Part shown: one piece after another, positions 19,630 through 29,145 of the stretch
Layout of the letters: each line of letters opens with the position of its first letter
How positions within the stretch are numbered: the first letter of the stretch is position 1
Origin: CAZSSM01 sp964609385
GTDB taxonomy: Bacteria; Planctomycetota; Planctomycetia; Isosphaerales; Isosphaeraceae
Direction of reading: 5' to 3'
NCBI GenBank assembly: GCA_964609385.1
Contig: CAZSSM010000004.1
Span: 79,122-143,121 of the forward strand
DNA: 64,000 nt
Position numbers and translations under genes: made by a program
Notes under the pieces: model-generated
Databases searched by the model: none
What the model was told of the DNA's origin: nothing
What the model saw: the letters and a program-made list of their open reading frames with translations, nothing else

Positions 19630-20526
19630 TCAGCGGATCGAGGACGGATCGATCACCATCTCTCCGAGGTCTAAGGTCTGACCCGCTTCGACCGTGACCG
19701 CCATACCGCGAGCGCGTCCTTCGTTGACGTAGCCGGCCTTCTCCTGCCAGACGACGAGGTTCTGCGTGCCCGCCGGAACCCCTTGGATTTCGAACGAGCC
19801 GTCCTCTTGGGTGACGGCGAAGAACGGATGGTCCAGAACCATGAACCACCCCTTCATCCACGGGTGAATATCGCAGAAGACCGGGGTCGGACGACGCTCA
19901 CCGGCTTTGAAGCTGATCGTGTCAGAGCCCTGCGGCGGCAGGATCTGGTTGTAGCTGCCGATCGTGAACCCGGAGTAGCGGACGTTGTGGCTGACCGGAT
20001 CACTCGAGGTGAACTTCAGCTTCTGATCCTTGTAGATCGCATCGATGTAAGGCAGGAACTCGCAGTTCTTCTGGTCGATGACGACCTCCGCGTTGCTGGT
20101 GACGATCTGCTGAACACGGCTCGGATTGGCGCCCTTGGGACGGAACAGGAAGGCCAGGCCGTAGCGAATCCCCTTGGTTTCCGAATCGACCGACAGCGAA
20201 CGGTCGAGGAGGGTCTCGGCGGCGCAGACTTGCGCGTCCTTGATGCTGGCGTCGCCCTGCTTGACGATCACGTTCGGCTCGGGCACGGTGTTGCCACCCC
20301 AGACCAGGCGGCCGGTGATCGTTCCGTAACTACCGGACTGAGCAGCCGTTGTGGTGGCGGGATCGGCCGAATTCGCGTTCGAAGTTTCGCTGGTGGCCGT
20401 CAGGACGGCATTGTCTTCGAGGGTCACCGCAACGGCCTTGCGTGGCGAAGCCTGCTCGCCACATCCGGTCGATAGCAAGAGGCCCATCAAGCTCAGGGCG
20501 AACAGGGCCGAACTGGCACGAGTCAT
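19630..20526 (-). CDS. Lipoprotein with cupredoxin-like domain and carboxypeptidase-regulatory-like fold
   Basis: 298 residues starting at the ATG at 20526 (AGGAG 8 bases upstream). The N-terminus is a lipoprotein signal (SLMGLLLSTGC, lipobox LSTGC). The middle resembles methylamine-utilisation-type proteins: GTITGRLVWGGNTVPEPNVI, then a cupredoxin-like part with SDPVSHNVRYSG and VFCDIHPWMKGWFMVLDHPF, where His, Cys, His and Met could bind copper. The C-terminal GSFEIQGVPAGTQNLVVWQE is a CarboxypepD_reg-like beta-sandwich. Probably a periplasmic or outer-surface redox or scaffold protein. It follows another small lipoprotein gene on the same strand. Confidence 0.75.
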   Translation of the reverse strand: MTRASSALFALSLMGLLLSTGCGEQASPRKAVAVTLEDNAVLTATSETSNANSADPATTTAAQSGSYGTITGRLVWGGNTVPEPNVIVKQGDASIKDAQVCAAETLLDRSLSVDSETKGIRYGLAFLFRPKGANPSRVQQIVTSNAEVVIDQKNCEFLPYIDAIYKDQKLKFTSSDPVSHNVRYSGFTIGSYNQILPPQGSDTISFKAGERRPTPVFCDIHPWMKGWFMVLDHPFFAVTQEDGSFEIQGVPAGTQNLVVWQEKAGYVNEGRARGMAVTVEAGQTLDLGEMVIDPSSIR

Positions 20527-20684
20527 GGTCACAATCTCCTGGTGCAAGGATGAATCCGGGTCGGCTGGTGAGAGGCGTTTGGGCGGCGTTCAGTCTCCGT
20601 AGTCCGAAGATGGGACGGAACGGAGAACCATTCTCGTTTTACTCGTTCGGTAGCGCGTCGGGGAAGGCGACCCCCGTGTGAGAT

Positions 20685-20864
20685 CTAGCCTTCCTGTTCT
20701 TCGGAACCTGTGTTCTCTGCGGCCGGAACCACGATGGCATCGTTGGGCCGATCCCCCTCGGGTCGCGAGCAGCCGACGCTGAAGAGGCTGAAACCGCCCA
20801 CGAACATCGATGCGAGGAGGATCCCAAGCCAACCTCGCTGCTTCGAACACTCAAACATCGGCAT
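20685..20864 (-). CDS. Small lipoprotein
   Basis: 59 residues from the ATG at 20864, which has GAGGAG 6 bases upstream. It has a lipoprotein signal peptide (GWLGILLASMFVGGFSLFSV followed by GC) and a short acidic, disordered mature part ending EEQEG. No family recognised. It lies 158 bases upstream of the larger lipoprotein gene on the same strand, so the two may be cotranscribed. Confidence 0.6.
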   Translation of the reverse strand: MPMFECSKQRGWLGILLASMFVGGFSLFSVGCSRPEGDRPNDAIVVPAAENTGSEEQEG

Positions 20865-21359
20865 ATCAAGCTCCTCAAAAATCAGAACGACCACCAAGGC
20901 GACGTCTTCCGAACCGGACCGAGTGGTCGCGGGCACGGGGCGACCGTGGGACTTGTGGAGTTCGTACTTCCGGTGCGCGTTGGGAGTGCGCGGAAATGGT
21001 GAGGTCGTTCCGATTTCTTGTCTTCAAAGTGGGGTCGAATCCGACTCAATGGCTTGACCGGAGATGGTCAGGTCCGGACGATAGCCGATCATCAGGCCCT
21101 CCGGAAACAGCAAGCCTCTCACCTGCACGATCGAATCCGAGAAAACGGCTCTCCGCCAGCGAGATTCGATCGGGTCATCGTCCTCTGATTATGATGGGTT
21201 TGTGGTGGTCAGGCTGATCCCACCGGATCCCCATCCGACAGACCGACAGAGTCCAGGCTCATTGGTGCCTTCCCCTCCCGCGGCTCGCCTCGTCGCTCGC
21301 GGTCAGTACGTGACGACGCCCCCGCTTCCGCCTCCCGCTTGTTTACGAGACACCTACGC
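20865..21359. other. Divergent intergenic region
   Basis: About 495 bases between the small lipoprotein and the desaturase, read in opposite directions. Promoters for both must lie here; I cannot place them with confidence. No gene supported. Confidence 0.35.
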
Positions 21360-22409
21360 ATGTCGACTCGCTCGATCACAACGTCCCGGGAAAAGACGAT
21401 CGCATGGGGTTCGATCATCCCGATCGGAATTATCCACATCGGAGCCCTCTTCGCCTTTTTACCGTCCTTCTTCTCCTGGCAAGCGTTGGCGCTCTGTGTG
21501 ATTCTCCATTGGCTGACCGGTGGAATCGGCATCTGCTTGACGTATCACCGGCTCCTGACCCATCGGAGTTTCGCGGTCCGACCGTCTTGGCTCAAGTACG
21601 TCTTGACCGGGATCGGGTGCGCTGCGTGCGAAGGAGGCCCTCTGGGCTGGGTGGCCGACCACCGTCGCCACCATGCGCACAGCGATGAAGAGGGCGACGC
21701 CCACACGCCGCATGAAGGCTTCGCGTGGGCCCACATGTTCTGGTGGATCACGCCGGAGGTGGAGACCCTCCACGACGAAGAATACTACAAGCGCTGGGTG
21801 CCCGACCTGATGAAGGATCGGGTTCTGGTCTGGATGGACAAATGGAACGGACTTTTCCCGATCGGCCTGGCAGTGATCCTGTTCGCGATCGGCGGCTGGC
21901 CGTTCGTCGTCTGGGGCGTTTGCGTTCGGACCGTCCTGGTCCTCCACGCCACCTGGCTCGTCAACTCGGCCACGCATGTCTGGGGTTATCGTTCCTACAA
22001 GACGCGTGATGACTCGACCAACCTTTGGTGGGTCGCCCTGATCACGTACGGCGAAGGCTGGCACAACAACCACCATGCGTTCGCGACCTCGGCCCGCCAC
22101 GGTCTGAAGTGGTGGGAATTTGACATGACGTTCCTGATGATTCGCCTGATGAGTTTCGTGGGGATGGCCACCGACATCAAGCTCCCCAAGGAGTCTCAGC
22201 TCGAAGCTGCGGCGATCTCGAACGGCAACGACGAGGCTCCGACGGATCACTCGGACCAATCTGCGGACGGTCGCGAACCCGAACCAACCCCAGCGGTGTC
22301 GGAACCAGAGTCCGACGACGCGCCGGCTGAAGAGGCTGGAGTTTCGGACGTTGGTGGTCCGGTCGAGTCGCCGCAACCGGCAGCCGCCTTGGCGACCTCA
22401 CGCGCCTGA
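21360..22409 (+). CDS. Acyl-CoA / fatty acid desaturase (delta-9 type)
   Basis: 349 residues from the ATG at 21360. The three histidine boxes of membrane di-iron desaturases are present: HRLLTHRSF (HX4H), HRRHHAHSD (HX2HH) and HNNHHAFATSARHG (HX2HH). Hydrophobic pairs before and after box two match the usual four-helix topology. It introduces a double bond into membrane fatty acyl chains using O2 and an electron donor. The last ~60 residues are an acidic, Pro/Glu/Ala-rich cytoplasmic tail not found in classical enzymes. Confidence 0.88.
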   Translation: MSTRSITTSREKTIAWGSIIPIGIIHIGALFAFLPSFFSWQALALCVILHWLTGGIGICLTYHRLLTHRSFAVRPSWLKYVLTGIGCAACEGGPLGWVADHRRHHAHSDEEGDAHTPHEGFAWAHMFWWITPEVETLHDEEYYKRWVPDLMKDRVLVWMDKWNGLFPIGLAVILFAIGGWPFVVWGVCVRTVLVLHATWLVNSATHVWGYRSYKTRDDSTNLWWVALITYGEGWHNNHHAFATSARHGLKWWEFDMTFLMIRLMSFVGMATDIKLPKESQLEAAAISNGNDEAPTDHSDQSADGREPEPTPAVSEPESDDAPAEEAGVSDVGGPVESPQPAAALATSRA

Positions 22410-22694
22410 GCGATCGGTTCGGCACTCCCTGAGTCTCTGACATCAACGCGACCGACGCCGACGACTGATTCTCGCTCCCTCCGAAATGGCTGGGTCTCCT
22501 TAACCCTTTCGTCCCAGCCCCAGCCAGCCAACTGTCTGTCGCAAATGGCGATCGCCTCGAATCGTCGATCTCCGAATCGAACGATTGGGCGACCGCCATT
22601 TCGCGCGTTCCGGAGCAATCGAACCGGGGCAGAATCGATTGGCTCTTGCTGATTGTTCGCGAATTGGTCAAGCTCAGAAGTGACCCGATCTCAG

Positions 22695-22766
22695 GCGGCC
22701 TTAGCTCAATGGCAGAGCAGGGGACTCATAATCCCTAGGTTGCAGGTTCGAGTCCTGCAGGCCGCA
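22695..22766 (+). tRNA. tRNA-Ile(CAT), lysidine type
   Basis: A complete cloverleaf: acceptor GCGGCCT / AGGCCGC, D stem GCTC / GAGC, anticodon loop CTCATAA on a GGGGA/TCCCT stem, T arm GCAGG-TTCGAGT-CCTGC, discriminator A, no encoded CCA. The CAT anticodon could mean Met, but the body (TTAGCTCA, GACTCATAATC, discriminator A) matches the isoleucine tRNA whose C34 is converted to lysidine and reads AUA. It is the intact end of an integrated element; the recombinase frame on the other strand ends inside it. Confidence 0.85.
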
Positions 22767-23614
22767 TCCCCGACCGAAGCCGACTCGGGTCGACAACTCC
22801 CGACAGAATCAGGAGTTGCGGGCGTTCGACCCGAATCCGTGTCTTCCCCACTCTCCGACGCAAAGCGACAGCTTGCGACTCCCTCGGTGGACAAATCGTG
22901 GGCAAGAACATGACCAGATATCTCAAACTCATTGGTTTCTTTTGACCCAATTGTGTTGTGGCTTTTGAGGAACTCAAGGTGATCGACTGCCCCTTGAATA
23001 TCATGGGGTCGCGTATGGGCATATCGGCTGATCGTCAGAGTCGGATCGGAATGGCGTAGGAGTTCTTGCGCGGTCTTCACGCTGGCCCCTCCGGAAACCA
23101 CCATCGTTTCGTAGGTGTGTCGAAGCGCGTGGAAGTCGACGACCTCTTTATCGGTCGCGATTGGAATTCCTGCGCTCTGCAAGTCGGCCCGGAGCATCTT
23201 CGCGGTCTTGTCGGTCAAGTACGCAAAGACGGGCTGACCCGTTGCTTTCTCCTCGAGCCACGGACGGAGGTCTTTCATCAGTGAGGAAGGCAAGGGTTGG
23301 ATCGCCTCGCGTCCGTTCTTGGTGTATCCGGCGGGGACACGGACGGTCGGCATCTCATCGCTCAGGTGAAAGGGTCCCGGGATCAGCGATCGCAGTTCAC
23401 TGGCGCGCAAAACGGTTCCCATCGCGATCGCGTCGAGCAGGGCGCGCTCACGTCCCTCCAATCCGATCGAGACAGTTTCCGATGCAGCCGTTACATTAAT
23501 CAGGCGTGAGAATTTGTCGGGGATCAACGCCCGTTGGATCCTCCGCCGGTCGCGCTCAGAATTGGACGCTGAATGTGGTTGCAGTCCGGTCGCACAAGGA
23601 AGAGAGCAGGCCAC
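22706..23614 (-). pseudogene. Tyrosine recombinase (integrase), 5'-truncated
   Basis: The frame keeps the whole catalytic domain: LRASELRSL (Arg I), the beta-hairpin Lys in YTKNGREAIQ, HALRHTYETM (His-x-x-Arg), LLRHSDPTLT (His III) and the nucleophile in SRYAH. The N-terminal SAM-like core-binding domain is missing. An in-frame TAA sits directly before the GTG at 23614, and the first 25 residues look like the linker before the catalytic domain of full-length planctomycete integrases. The 3' end overlaps the tRNA on the other strand, the normal arrangement for an element that integrates there. Probably inactive. Confidence 0.75.
22720..22771 (+). repeat. attL core: direct repeat covering the 3' part of the tRNA
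   Basis: These 52 bases, from the anticodon stem through the tRNA end plus TCCCC, recur exactly at 37368-37419. Homology continues at about 99% to 22852 and more weakly to about 22907. Confidence 0.8.
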
Positions 23615-23746
23615 TTAGCACTGGAGGGGCTTCAGAATATTGAATAGTTCATGTATTAGGTGCAATCGCTACGGTTTTTTTGTGATATCGCTTCGTTTTG
23701 GCTATTGATCGCCATATCGAGAGATCGGCGACGCTTCGGTTCGCCG

Positions 23747-23769
23747 GCGGGTGGCTCTCGCACACCCGC
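23747..23769 (-). repeat. Hairpin downstream of variable region 1
   Basis: GCGGGTG - GCTCTCGCA - CACCCGC. It lies 80 bases past the stop codon of the caspase-SUMF1 gene to its right. Equivalent hairpins with different stems but nearly the same loop follow the other two caspase-SUMF1 genes. Confidence 0.65.
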
Positions 23770-23848
23770 TCGGACGACCTTCGCTCGTGAAACTCTGCTC
23801 GAGCAGTGCATCTGGTCCTGGCGTGAGCTGGGAACTGGACTTTTTCGT

Positions 23849-25570
23849 TTACCAGCCCGACGGGACTGCGGCGACACGAAAGCCCAGAAAGTAGAGCCGG
23901 CTTGTCGGCGTGTACCCGATGCGGTTGGCTGCCCGGCAGAGCTGGCCGAAGTCGCTCCAGCTCCCGCCACGCATCACGCGGTACGAAGCCTTTGAAGGCC
24001 CTGCAGGATTAGAGCTAGGAGAAACGGCATAATAGTTAATACCATGCCGGTCCCGGCACCACTCCCAAACGTTCCCATGAAGGTCATGAAGACCCCAGGC
24101 GTTCGGTCCGTAGCTCCCCACGCGTGTCGGACGGCCCAAATCCGGACCCTTCGACGCCCCGTTGTAGGGACGATCCCCATCGAAGTTCGCTTGGCGGCTA
24201 CTCAGGCTGGAGCCGAATGAGGTCGCCGTGGACGTCCCGGCACGGCAGGCGTATTCCCATTGAGCCTCCGTCGGAAGACGGTATTCCCAGCCCAATGGAA
24301 GTGTGCCTGTGCGACGGTCTTGTTCCGTCAGCTTCCGGCAAAACGCTACCGCGTCCTCCCAAGAGACACTCTCCACCGGGAAGACCGACGTGTCCTGATC
24401 AGCTACCTGAGAACTGCCCTTGCTTGAAGAGGAGAAATAGCTCGGGTTGGTCCCCATCACCGATTCGTACTCCGATTGGGTCACCTCATACTGACCGAGC
24501 CAGAAGCCACGCGTCAGTCCGACCCGGTGCTGAAGCTCGCCGGAGCCGCGTAACCGTTCGTCTTCTGGGCTGCCCATCAGAAACGCTCCGGCCGGGCACC
24601 AGCGAAACGCCATCTTCAAGCTGTTCTCCGACCAGAGGTCGCCCGCCTCGGTCCCTTCGAAACCAGCCGAGAGTTCACCGAGGATAATTCGAGGAACCGC
24701 GCCACTTGAGAGCGGGTCTTGTTCTTCGCCCCGGAGCAAGTCTCGGATCTCCTGGCGGCTCATCCGGTAATTGACATGCGCGACCAGATCGAACCAGGAG
24801 ATCTCCCGTTCTCCGGGTCGCGCCGCCGCCCCTCGGAGACCATCGAGCAGGCAGTAGGTGAACAGGCCGTGGCCGATGGCGTCTTTCTCGAAGGACTGTT
24901 GACCCGAGCGGCAACTGAAAAAGACCGCGATCCCCTCGGGCAGGCTGACGGTGCGTCCTTGGATCCCCCGCGCCCCCTTGTCTTCTTTCACACGTCGGTC
25001 ACGGCAGGCGTCGACCAGGACCAACGAGCGGCCGACGTTGGGCGCCAGGATCCGGTCGGTCAGCTCACTCAAGGAGAACAGCGTCCCGGGTTGCTCGGAG
25101 ACCGCGTTGACCGGACAGTAAAACTGGTCGGGGACCTTGGGGCGGACCTCCAACTCCTGGCCATGCCCGGAAAGCATCACCAGGGCCAGGTCCTCATCAC
25201 CGAGGGGGCGAACCAGCCGACGAACGGTCGCATCGATGGCCTCTCGGGTGGCGCGTTGGCCGGTCAAGACCGTCACCTCGAAGCCTAACTTGCGGAGTTC
25301 GACGCCGATGGCCTTAACGTCGTTCTCGGCATACTTCAGATCGTTGAAGAACGGCTTCTTGTAGTCGTTGATCCCGACCAGGAACGCCACCTTCCGCACC
25401 GACCCGGTACTGGACGGGATCGGCGCAGGGGGCTCATCGCTGGTGGAACGGGAGCCCTGTTCCGAGTCGATATCTGAGGCGTCGTCTCGGTCCGCTGGGG
25501 AGTGAGTCGGAGCGCAACCCGAGATGAGCCATCCCAGCCCGAGAAGGATCACCGGGATGATACGTGACAC
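23849..25570 (-). CDS. Lipoprotein: caspase-like protease + SUMF1 domain (DGR-type target 1)
   Basis: 573 residues. Lipoprotein signal (VILLGLGWLISGC), a disordered linker, then a peptidase C14 caspase-like domain (about 58-300) with the dyad His136 (LSGHGQE) and Cys189 (VDACRDR). A SUMF1/FGE fold fills about 305-573 (AFRWCPAGAFLMGSPEDERL, GHxx-like EVTQSEYESVMG, WEYACRAGT, NVWEWCRDR, VMRGGSWSDFGQLCRAANR, LGFRV). The first of the two catalytic cysteines of true formylglycine-generating enzymes is replaced by Asp, so formylglycine synthesis is unlikely. The C-terminal GGSW...GFR segment is the C-type lectin loop used as variable region by DGRs. Last gene of the minus-strand cluster. Confidence 0.85.
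   Translation of the reverse strand: MSRIIPVILLGLGWLISGCAPTHSPADRDDASDIDSEQGSRSTSDEPPAPIPSSTGSVRKVAFLVGINDYKKPFFNDLKYAENDVKAIGVELRKLGFEVTVLTGQRATREAIDATVRRLVRPLGDEDLALVMLSGHGQELEVRPKVPDQFYCPVNAVSEQPGTLFSLSELTDRILAPNVGRSLVLVDACRDRRVKEDKGARGIQGRTVSLPEGIAVFFSCRSGQQSFEKDAIGHGLFTYCLLDGLRGAAARPGEREISWFDLVAHVNYRMSRQEIRDLLRGEEQDPLSSGAVPRIILGELSAGFEGTEAGDLWSENSLKMAFRWCPAGAFLMGSPEDERLRGSGELQHRVGLTRGFWLGQYEVTQSEYESVMGTNPSYFSSSSKGSSQVADQDTSVFPVESVSWEDAVAFCRKLTEQDRRTGTLPLGWEYRLPTEAQWEYACRAGTSTATSFGSSLSSRQANFDGDRPYNGASKGPDLGRPTRVGSYGPNAWGLHDLHGNVWEWCRDRHGINYYAVSPSSNPAGPSKASYRVMRGGSWSDFGQLCRAANRIGYTPTSRLYFLGFRVAAVPSGW
23864..23977 (-). other. Putative DGR variable region 1
   Basis: The last ~38 codons of the gene match variable regions 2 and 3 in protein pattern (RGGSW, C-R-A-A, LGFR) and share the terminal GCAGTCCCGTCGGGC block. 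Its invariant codons use other third bases (for example GGG and GCA), so it was not recently copied from the same template. Confidence 0.5.
24234..24618 (-). repeat. 385-bp exact duplicate, copy A
   Basis: Identical to 29531-29915 while both flanks differ. It encodes the constant part of the SUMF1 domain. Recent gene conversion or duplication between the two paralogues is the likely cause. Confidence 0.8.
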
Positions 25571-25710
25571 AGCCGATCACCTCCGATGGGGCATCACGGG
25601 TGGGGTGGGTCGGTCCTGGGAACAGTCTGAAAACATCAGGAGAACAGCATGGGGATGATCGTGGGGACCGGTCGGCGGGGACCAGTCCGCACGATGGGAG
25701 ACCTGGACGA

Positions 25711-26850
25711 TCACCGGCTATACCGGATCGCGACGGCCTCCAGGGGCGGATCGATGTCGGCACGAACTTCGACCTGTTCGTCGCGGCGATCGGGTCCGAA
25801 GCCGGTCTCGGTCTGGGCCGTGGATCGGGCTCCCGGCGCCAACTGGCGGGCCTTGCAGAACTCGACGAAGATCACGCCGACCCGACCGGTGGGCTTGATC
25901 CCGTCTTCGTTCGAGACGACGCCCTTCCCATGCGCCTTGACCAGGAACGATCGGACGTTCGCCTCGGGGTCCGCGATCGACTTGTGCCAGCCCTTGACCA
26001 GCATCGAGGACTTCGGCGGCGCGATGAAGTGGGTGTACTTCGGCGTGCCGTCTTCATTGCGATCCTCGCTGAACTGGAAGATGTCGATGCCGTCGATCAT
26101 GACCCGTGCGGCGATTTGTTGGTCCGACTCGTTGTGGATCAGGATCTCATAAAGGTCGTCGAGGTCGAGGTCGATGAAGGCTTGTCCGTCCTCGTCGCGG
26201 ACCGGACGCGAGCGAGGGTCGACGCCCTTCTCGAACTCCGAAAGCGGGCAGGCCCGGACCTCGATCGAGAACGGGCTGGTCCCTTGATCACGGACCGCCG
26301 AGACCCGGGTCTTGCCCGGTCCGTGGATGCGGACTTTGGGGTCCAGGACGCTTTCCTGCAGCTTGCGGTTCCGATCCTCTTTGGAGACGTCGCTACGCGC
26401 CGGGTCGGGCAACGCGACGGTCGGTTGGACGATCTCCATGATCGCCTTGGTGAAATCGAACTGGGCTTCGAGGTCGACCTTGTTGATCTCTTCGCCGAAG
26501 GCATCGAGGATGGTGACCTTGAGCTTGACCACCCGGAAGTCGCTGGCGGTGCGGCTCCGTGGCACGAAGCTGTAGGTCCCTTGGACGAACAACTGGGCCC
26601 GCTCGTTGACGCTCCCGCTCCGAGTCGCCTCCAGCATCTCGATGAGGAGCTGTTCGAGGCCGGCGCCACTGTTGGCGTCGTCGGTGCCGACCGAAGAGAC
26701 GAACTGGAGGATCTTGACCGGCTGGCCGCGTGTCTCGGAGAGGATGTCGGAGGCCAGGTCCTTCAGCTTGTCGCGGAGTTCATCGGCACGCGTCGCCGAG
26801 CAAGCGGAGAGGCACACGAACAGGATGGCGATCGGAATCAGATGTTTCAT
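25711..26850 (-). CDS. Exported protein of unknown function in the caspase island
   Basis: 379 residues with a signal sequence (MKHLIPIAILFVCLSACSAT) whose LSAC could be a lipobox. The mature part is a mix of alpha and beta: a segment KILQFVSSVGTDDANSGAGL, a LFVQGTYSFVPR strand and a later stretch IDIFQFSEDRNEDGTPKYTH then MLVKGWHKSIADPEANVRSF, the kind of sugar- or protein-binding beta-sandwich found beside planctomycete caspase-like genes. The first half is loosely reminiscent of outer-membrane assembly lipoproteins. I cannot assign a family. It is 42 bases downstream of the cytochrome gene and 140 bases upstream of caspase target 1. Confidence 0.7.
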   Translation of the reverse strand: MKHLIPIAILFVCLSACSATRADELRDKLKDLASDILSETRGQPVKILQFVSSVGTDDANSGAGLEQLLIEMLEATRSGSVNERAQLFVQGTYSFVPRSRTASDFRVVKLKVTILDAFGEEINKVDLEAQFDFTKAIMEIVQPTVALPDPARSDVSKEDRNRKLQESVLDPKVRIHGPGKTRVSAVRDQGTSPFSIEVRACPLSEFEKGVDPRSRPVRDEDGQAFIDLDLDDLYEILIHNESDQQIAARVMIDGIDIFQFSEDRNEDGTPKYTHFIAPPKSSMLVKGWHKSIADPEANVRSFLVKAHGKGVVSNEDGIKPTGRVGVIFVEFCKARQLAPGARSTAQTETGFGPDRRDEQVEVRADIDPPLEAVAIRYSR

Positions 26851-26892
26851 CGTCGAGTCATTCCTACCTGTATGGGGATCGTTGTTGTTGGT

Positions 26893-28722
26893 TTATCGGA
26901 CGAGCAGGGGGGTGTAGATGGCGGTGGAGCGGGCGAGTTCCTGCATGAGCGAGTCCAGGCCGTTGACAGCCTCCCACTCGTTGCGGCTGACCTTGCCGCC
27001 CTCGGTGAGGAGAACCTCCAGGCCGAGTTGCCTGATCCGTCGTCGGCCGACGTCGGCGATGAGCTGATCGGGATCGGCGAAGTGCAGTTCGGCCGCGACG
27101 CTCCGCAGGTCGAGGAACCGCGTCCGGTATCGCTCGGCGACGTAGCCGATCGGTTCCAAGATCGGGGTCGCTTTGTCGTCCTCGTCGTCCCCCGCCTCGA
27201 AGTAGACGCCGATGGCCTGGTCGTTGGCCTGGCGGAATCGCTGGCGGTCGCGATCGATCAGGTCGTCCATGACCTCGTGCTTCGGGTAGAGCCGACGCAT
27301 GAACTCCTCGGGTCGACCGGAGATCGCGCTGTTGTCGCGGACCTCATCCCGGAAGGCGATCATGCCTTGGGAGTGACAGGCCATGCACGAGAGACCGTTG
27401 ACGATCGCCGGCGTGCCGGAGATGCGCTGGTCGTCGCTGACGATCGGGATCGGCCCTTCGTCGATCCGCCGGTCCTCACCGTCGACCAGGAGATATCCTT
27501 GGAGACCGTTAGGCAGGTTATAGATGATCTCCCCGCCGGCATGGATGAAGGCCTGGAAGGCGAAGGGGTGTTCGCCGTCGGGGAACAGGTTGAGCGGACC
27601 GAGTGGGAACCGGTTCAGCTTCGCGAGGCCGGCCAACGGCTCGAAGTCGTACGATTTCCAGTAGGCCCCGAACTTCGACTCGAGGCGTTCCAGCATCCGG
27701 TTCTGGTTCGACACCCCACTGTCGGTGACGGCGCCTCGGGCGATCCGCTCGGGGCGGGGACGCTCGAAGGCCGCGCGGATATCGATCCCGAGGAACCGTT
27801 CCAGGTCCTTGGCGGTCATCGCTTTGCGGTTGGCCGGGTCATCGACGTCGCGACGGGCGATCAGGTCGGGCAGGACGGTGTCGTAGACGATCTCGTGATA
27901 GAGCGGCGGCCGTGTGGCGGTGGCCACGAACCAGTCGGCGCGGAGCATCGCCAAGGGTTCGCCGGTCATCGCGGCGATCTCCTCCTGGAGTTCGTTCAGG
28001 TCGTCGCGTGCGCCGGTTCGGACCTCCAGGCCGTACGGGTAGGCTTGCTGGAGGATCCGCCAGACGTCGGCCCGGTCCCACTCGTAATCGCGGAGGTCGA
28101 TGGCGAAGACGACCTCGTTTTCGTCGACGGCTCGGGGTCGGACGACCCGGGGCGCCCAGCTCATGCTGTTGATCGCCTTGGAGAGCGCAGCGCGATGGTA
28201 ACGGAGGTCCTCGTCACTGAGGCTCGGGTCGTTATAGACCTCCACCAGGGTGAAGTAGCGGAGGAACGGCCGGTCGTCGCGGTCGACGTCGTCGAGGTCG
28301 TCCCGGACCGCCTCTAGGACCGTCTCCAACGGGAGAAAGTCGCGGGACTCGGCCTCGGGGAACGCCGGGGCGCCGGCCTCGATCCAGGCGCGGATGGCCT
28401 CGATCTCGTCGTCGGTGGGCCGCTCGCGGATGGAACGGGGCGGCATGAACCCGCTCTTCGGGTAGTCGTAGATGTCGGACGCCTCGGCATCGCCGGGCAC
28501 CAAGACGCCGTAGTCGGTCATGCCGGCGATGTCGGTGGCGGCGAATTCCGGATTGCTCGAACCCGGCCCATTGTGACACCCCTGACAGTGGCGTCTGAGA
28601 ACCGCCAGGGCGTCGGTGGCCAGATCATCGGGATCATCCTGCTGGGCGAGTGCCGTGCCGTTGGCGGTCAGACAGATCCCGAGTGCGAGGAGGCTCGGGA
28701 TCATGAGCGGTCGTCGGGTCAT
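26893..28722 (-). CDS. Exported two-haem-motif Planctomycete-type cytochrome c
   Basis: 609 residues with a signal peptide ending NGTALAQQ. Two CXXCH motifs are visible: CQGCH at about residue 48 (LAVLRRHCQGCHNG, the Planctomycete cytochrome C opening) and CMACH around residue 450 (VNGLSCMACHSQGMIAFRDE). A distal Met candidate for the first haem is in SGFMPPRS. The long region between has no recognised domain. It would sit in the periplasm and transfer electrons, or act as a peroxidase-like protein; partner unknown. It is inside the minus-strand caspase cluster, which is unusual for a respiratory protein. Confidence 0.8.
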   Translation of the reverse strand: MTRRPLMIPSLLALGICLTANGTALAQQDDPDDLATDALAVLRRHCQGCHNGPGSSNPEFAATDIAGMTDYGVLVPGDAEASDIYDYPKSGFMPPRSIRERPTDDEIEAIRAWIEAGAPAFPEAESRDFLPLETVLEAVRDDLDDVDRDDRPFLRYFTLVEVYNDPSLSDEDLRYHRAALSKAINSMSWAPRVVRPRAVDENEVVFAIDLRDYEWDRADVWRILQQAYPYGLEVRTGARDDLNELQEEIAAMTGEPLAMLRADWFVATATRPPLYHEIVYDTVLPDLIARRDVDDPANRKAMTAKDLERFLGIDIRAAFERPRPERIARGAVTDSGVSNQNRMLERLESKFGAYWKSYDFEPLAGLAKLNRFPLGPLNLFPDGEHPFAFQAFIHAGGEIIYNLPNGLQGYLLVDGEDRRIDEGPIPIVSDDQRISGTPAIVNGLSCMACHSQGMIAFRDEVRDNSAISGRPEEFMRRLYPKHEVMDDLIDRDRQRFRQANDQAIGVYFEAGDDEDDKATPILEPIGYVAERYRTRFLDLRSVAAELHFADPDQLIADVGRRRIRQLGLEVLLTEGGKVSRNEWEAVNGLDSLMQELARSTAIYTPLLVR

Positions 28723-29145
28723 TGGGAATTCTCCAAGGTCTCGTTCCTGATCACGCGGAGTTGGTCGAACTCGGCCGCGACGAGGCGGTCGGTGGGGATG
28801 GGTATCGGGGTTGGACTCCGAGAGGAGAACGATCGGCGTCGCGAATTCTCGCGAAAAACCTCGAAAAAATGCGATCGGGTCGGAGTCGGACCTCGTTTAG
28901 GGCCCCCCCACTCATGAGACGGATCGGGATTTCCTTTGGAATGCCTCGATCAGACCGAAATCCCTCTTGTTTCGCATAATCGTTACAATCGGAACAGGAA
29001 AAATGGGTCGCGAAATCCGCTCCGCCTCACGCTACGGCACGACACATGGGTGGCTAGCGCACACCCATGCGTCAGCCTGCGCTCCCGGGCTTCGCTCCAA
29101 AGACCAGAACTTGATCCCGTACTCGATCGTGTTCTGGATCTCGCT
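28723..29145. other. Spacer between cytochrome and caspase target 2
   Basis: About 420 bases. It includes the hairpin at 29045-29069 and a purine-rich stretch TCTCGCGAAAAACC near 28848 that recurs inverted near 31950. It is homologous in part to the spacer at 32560-32650. No gene supported. Confidence 0.45.
29045..29069 (-). repeat. Hairpin downstream of variable region 2
   Basis: CATGGGTG - GCTAGCGCA - CACCCATG, a perfect 8-bp stem 77 bases after the stop codon of the caspase-SUMF1 gene on its right. Confidence 0.7.

Noticed and set aside
25564..28317. A 917-codon plus-strand open frame across the exported protein and cytochrome genes
   Set aside because: Low-complexity Asp/Val/Arg composition typical of an antisense shadow; the minus-strand genes have signal peptides and haem motifs.
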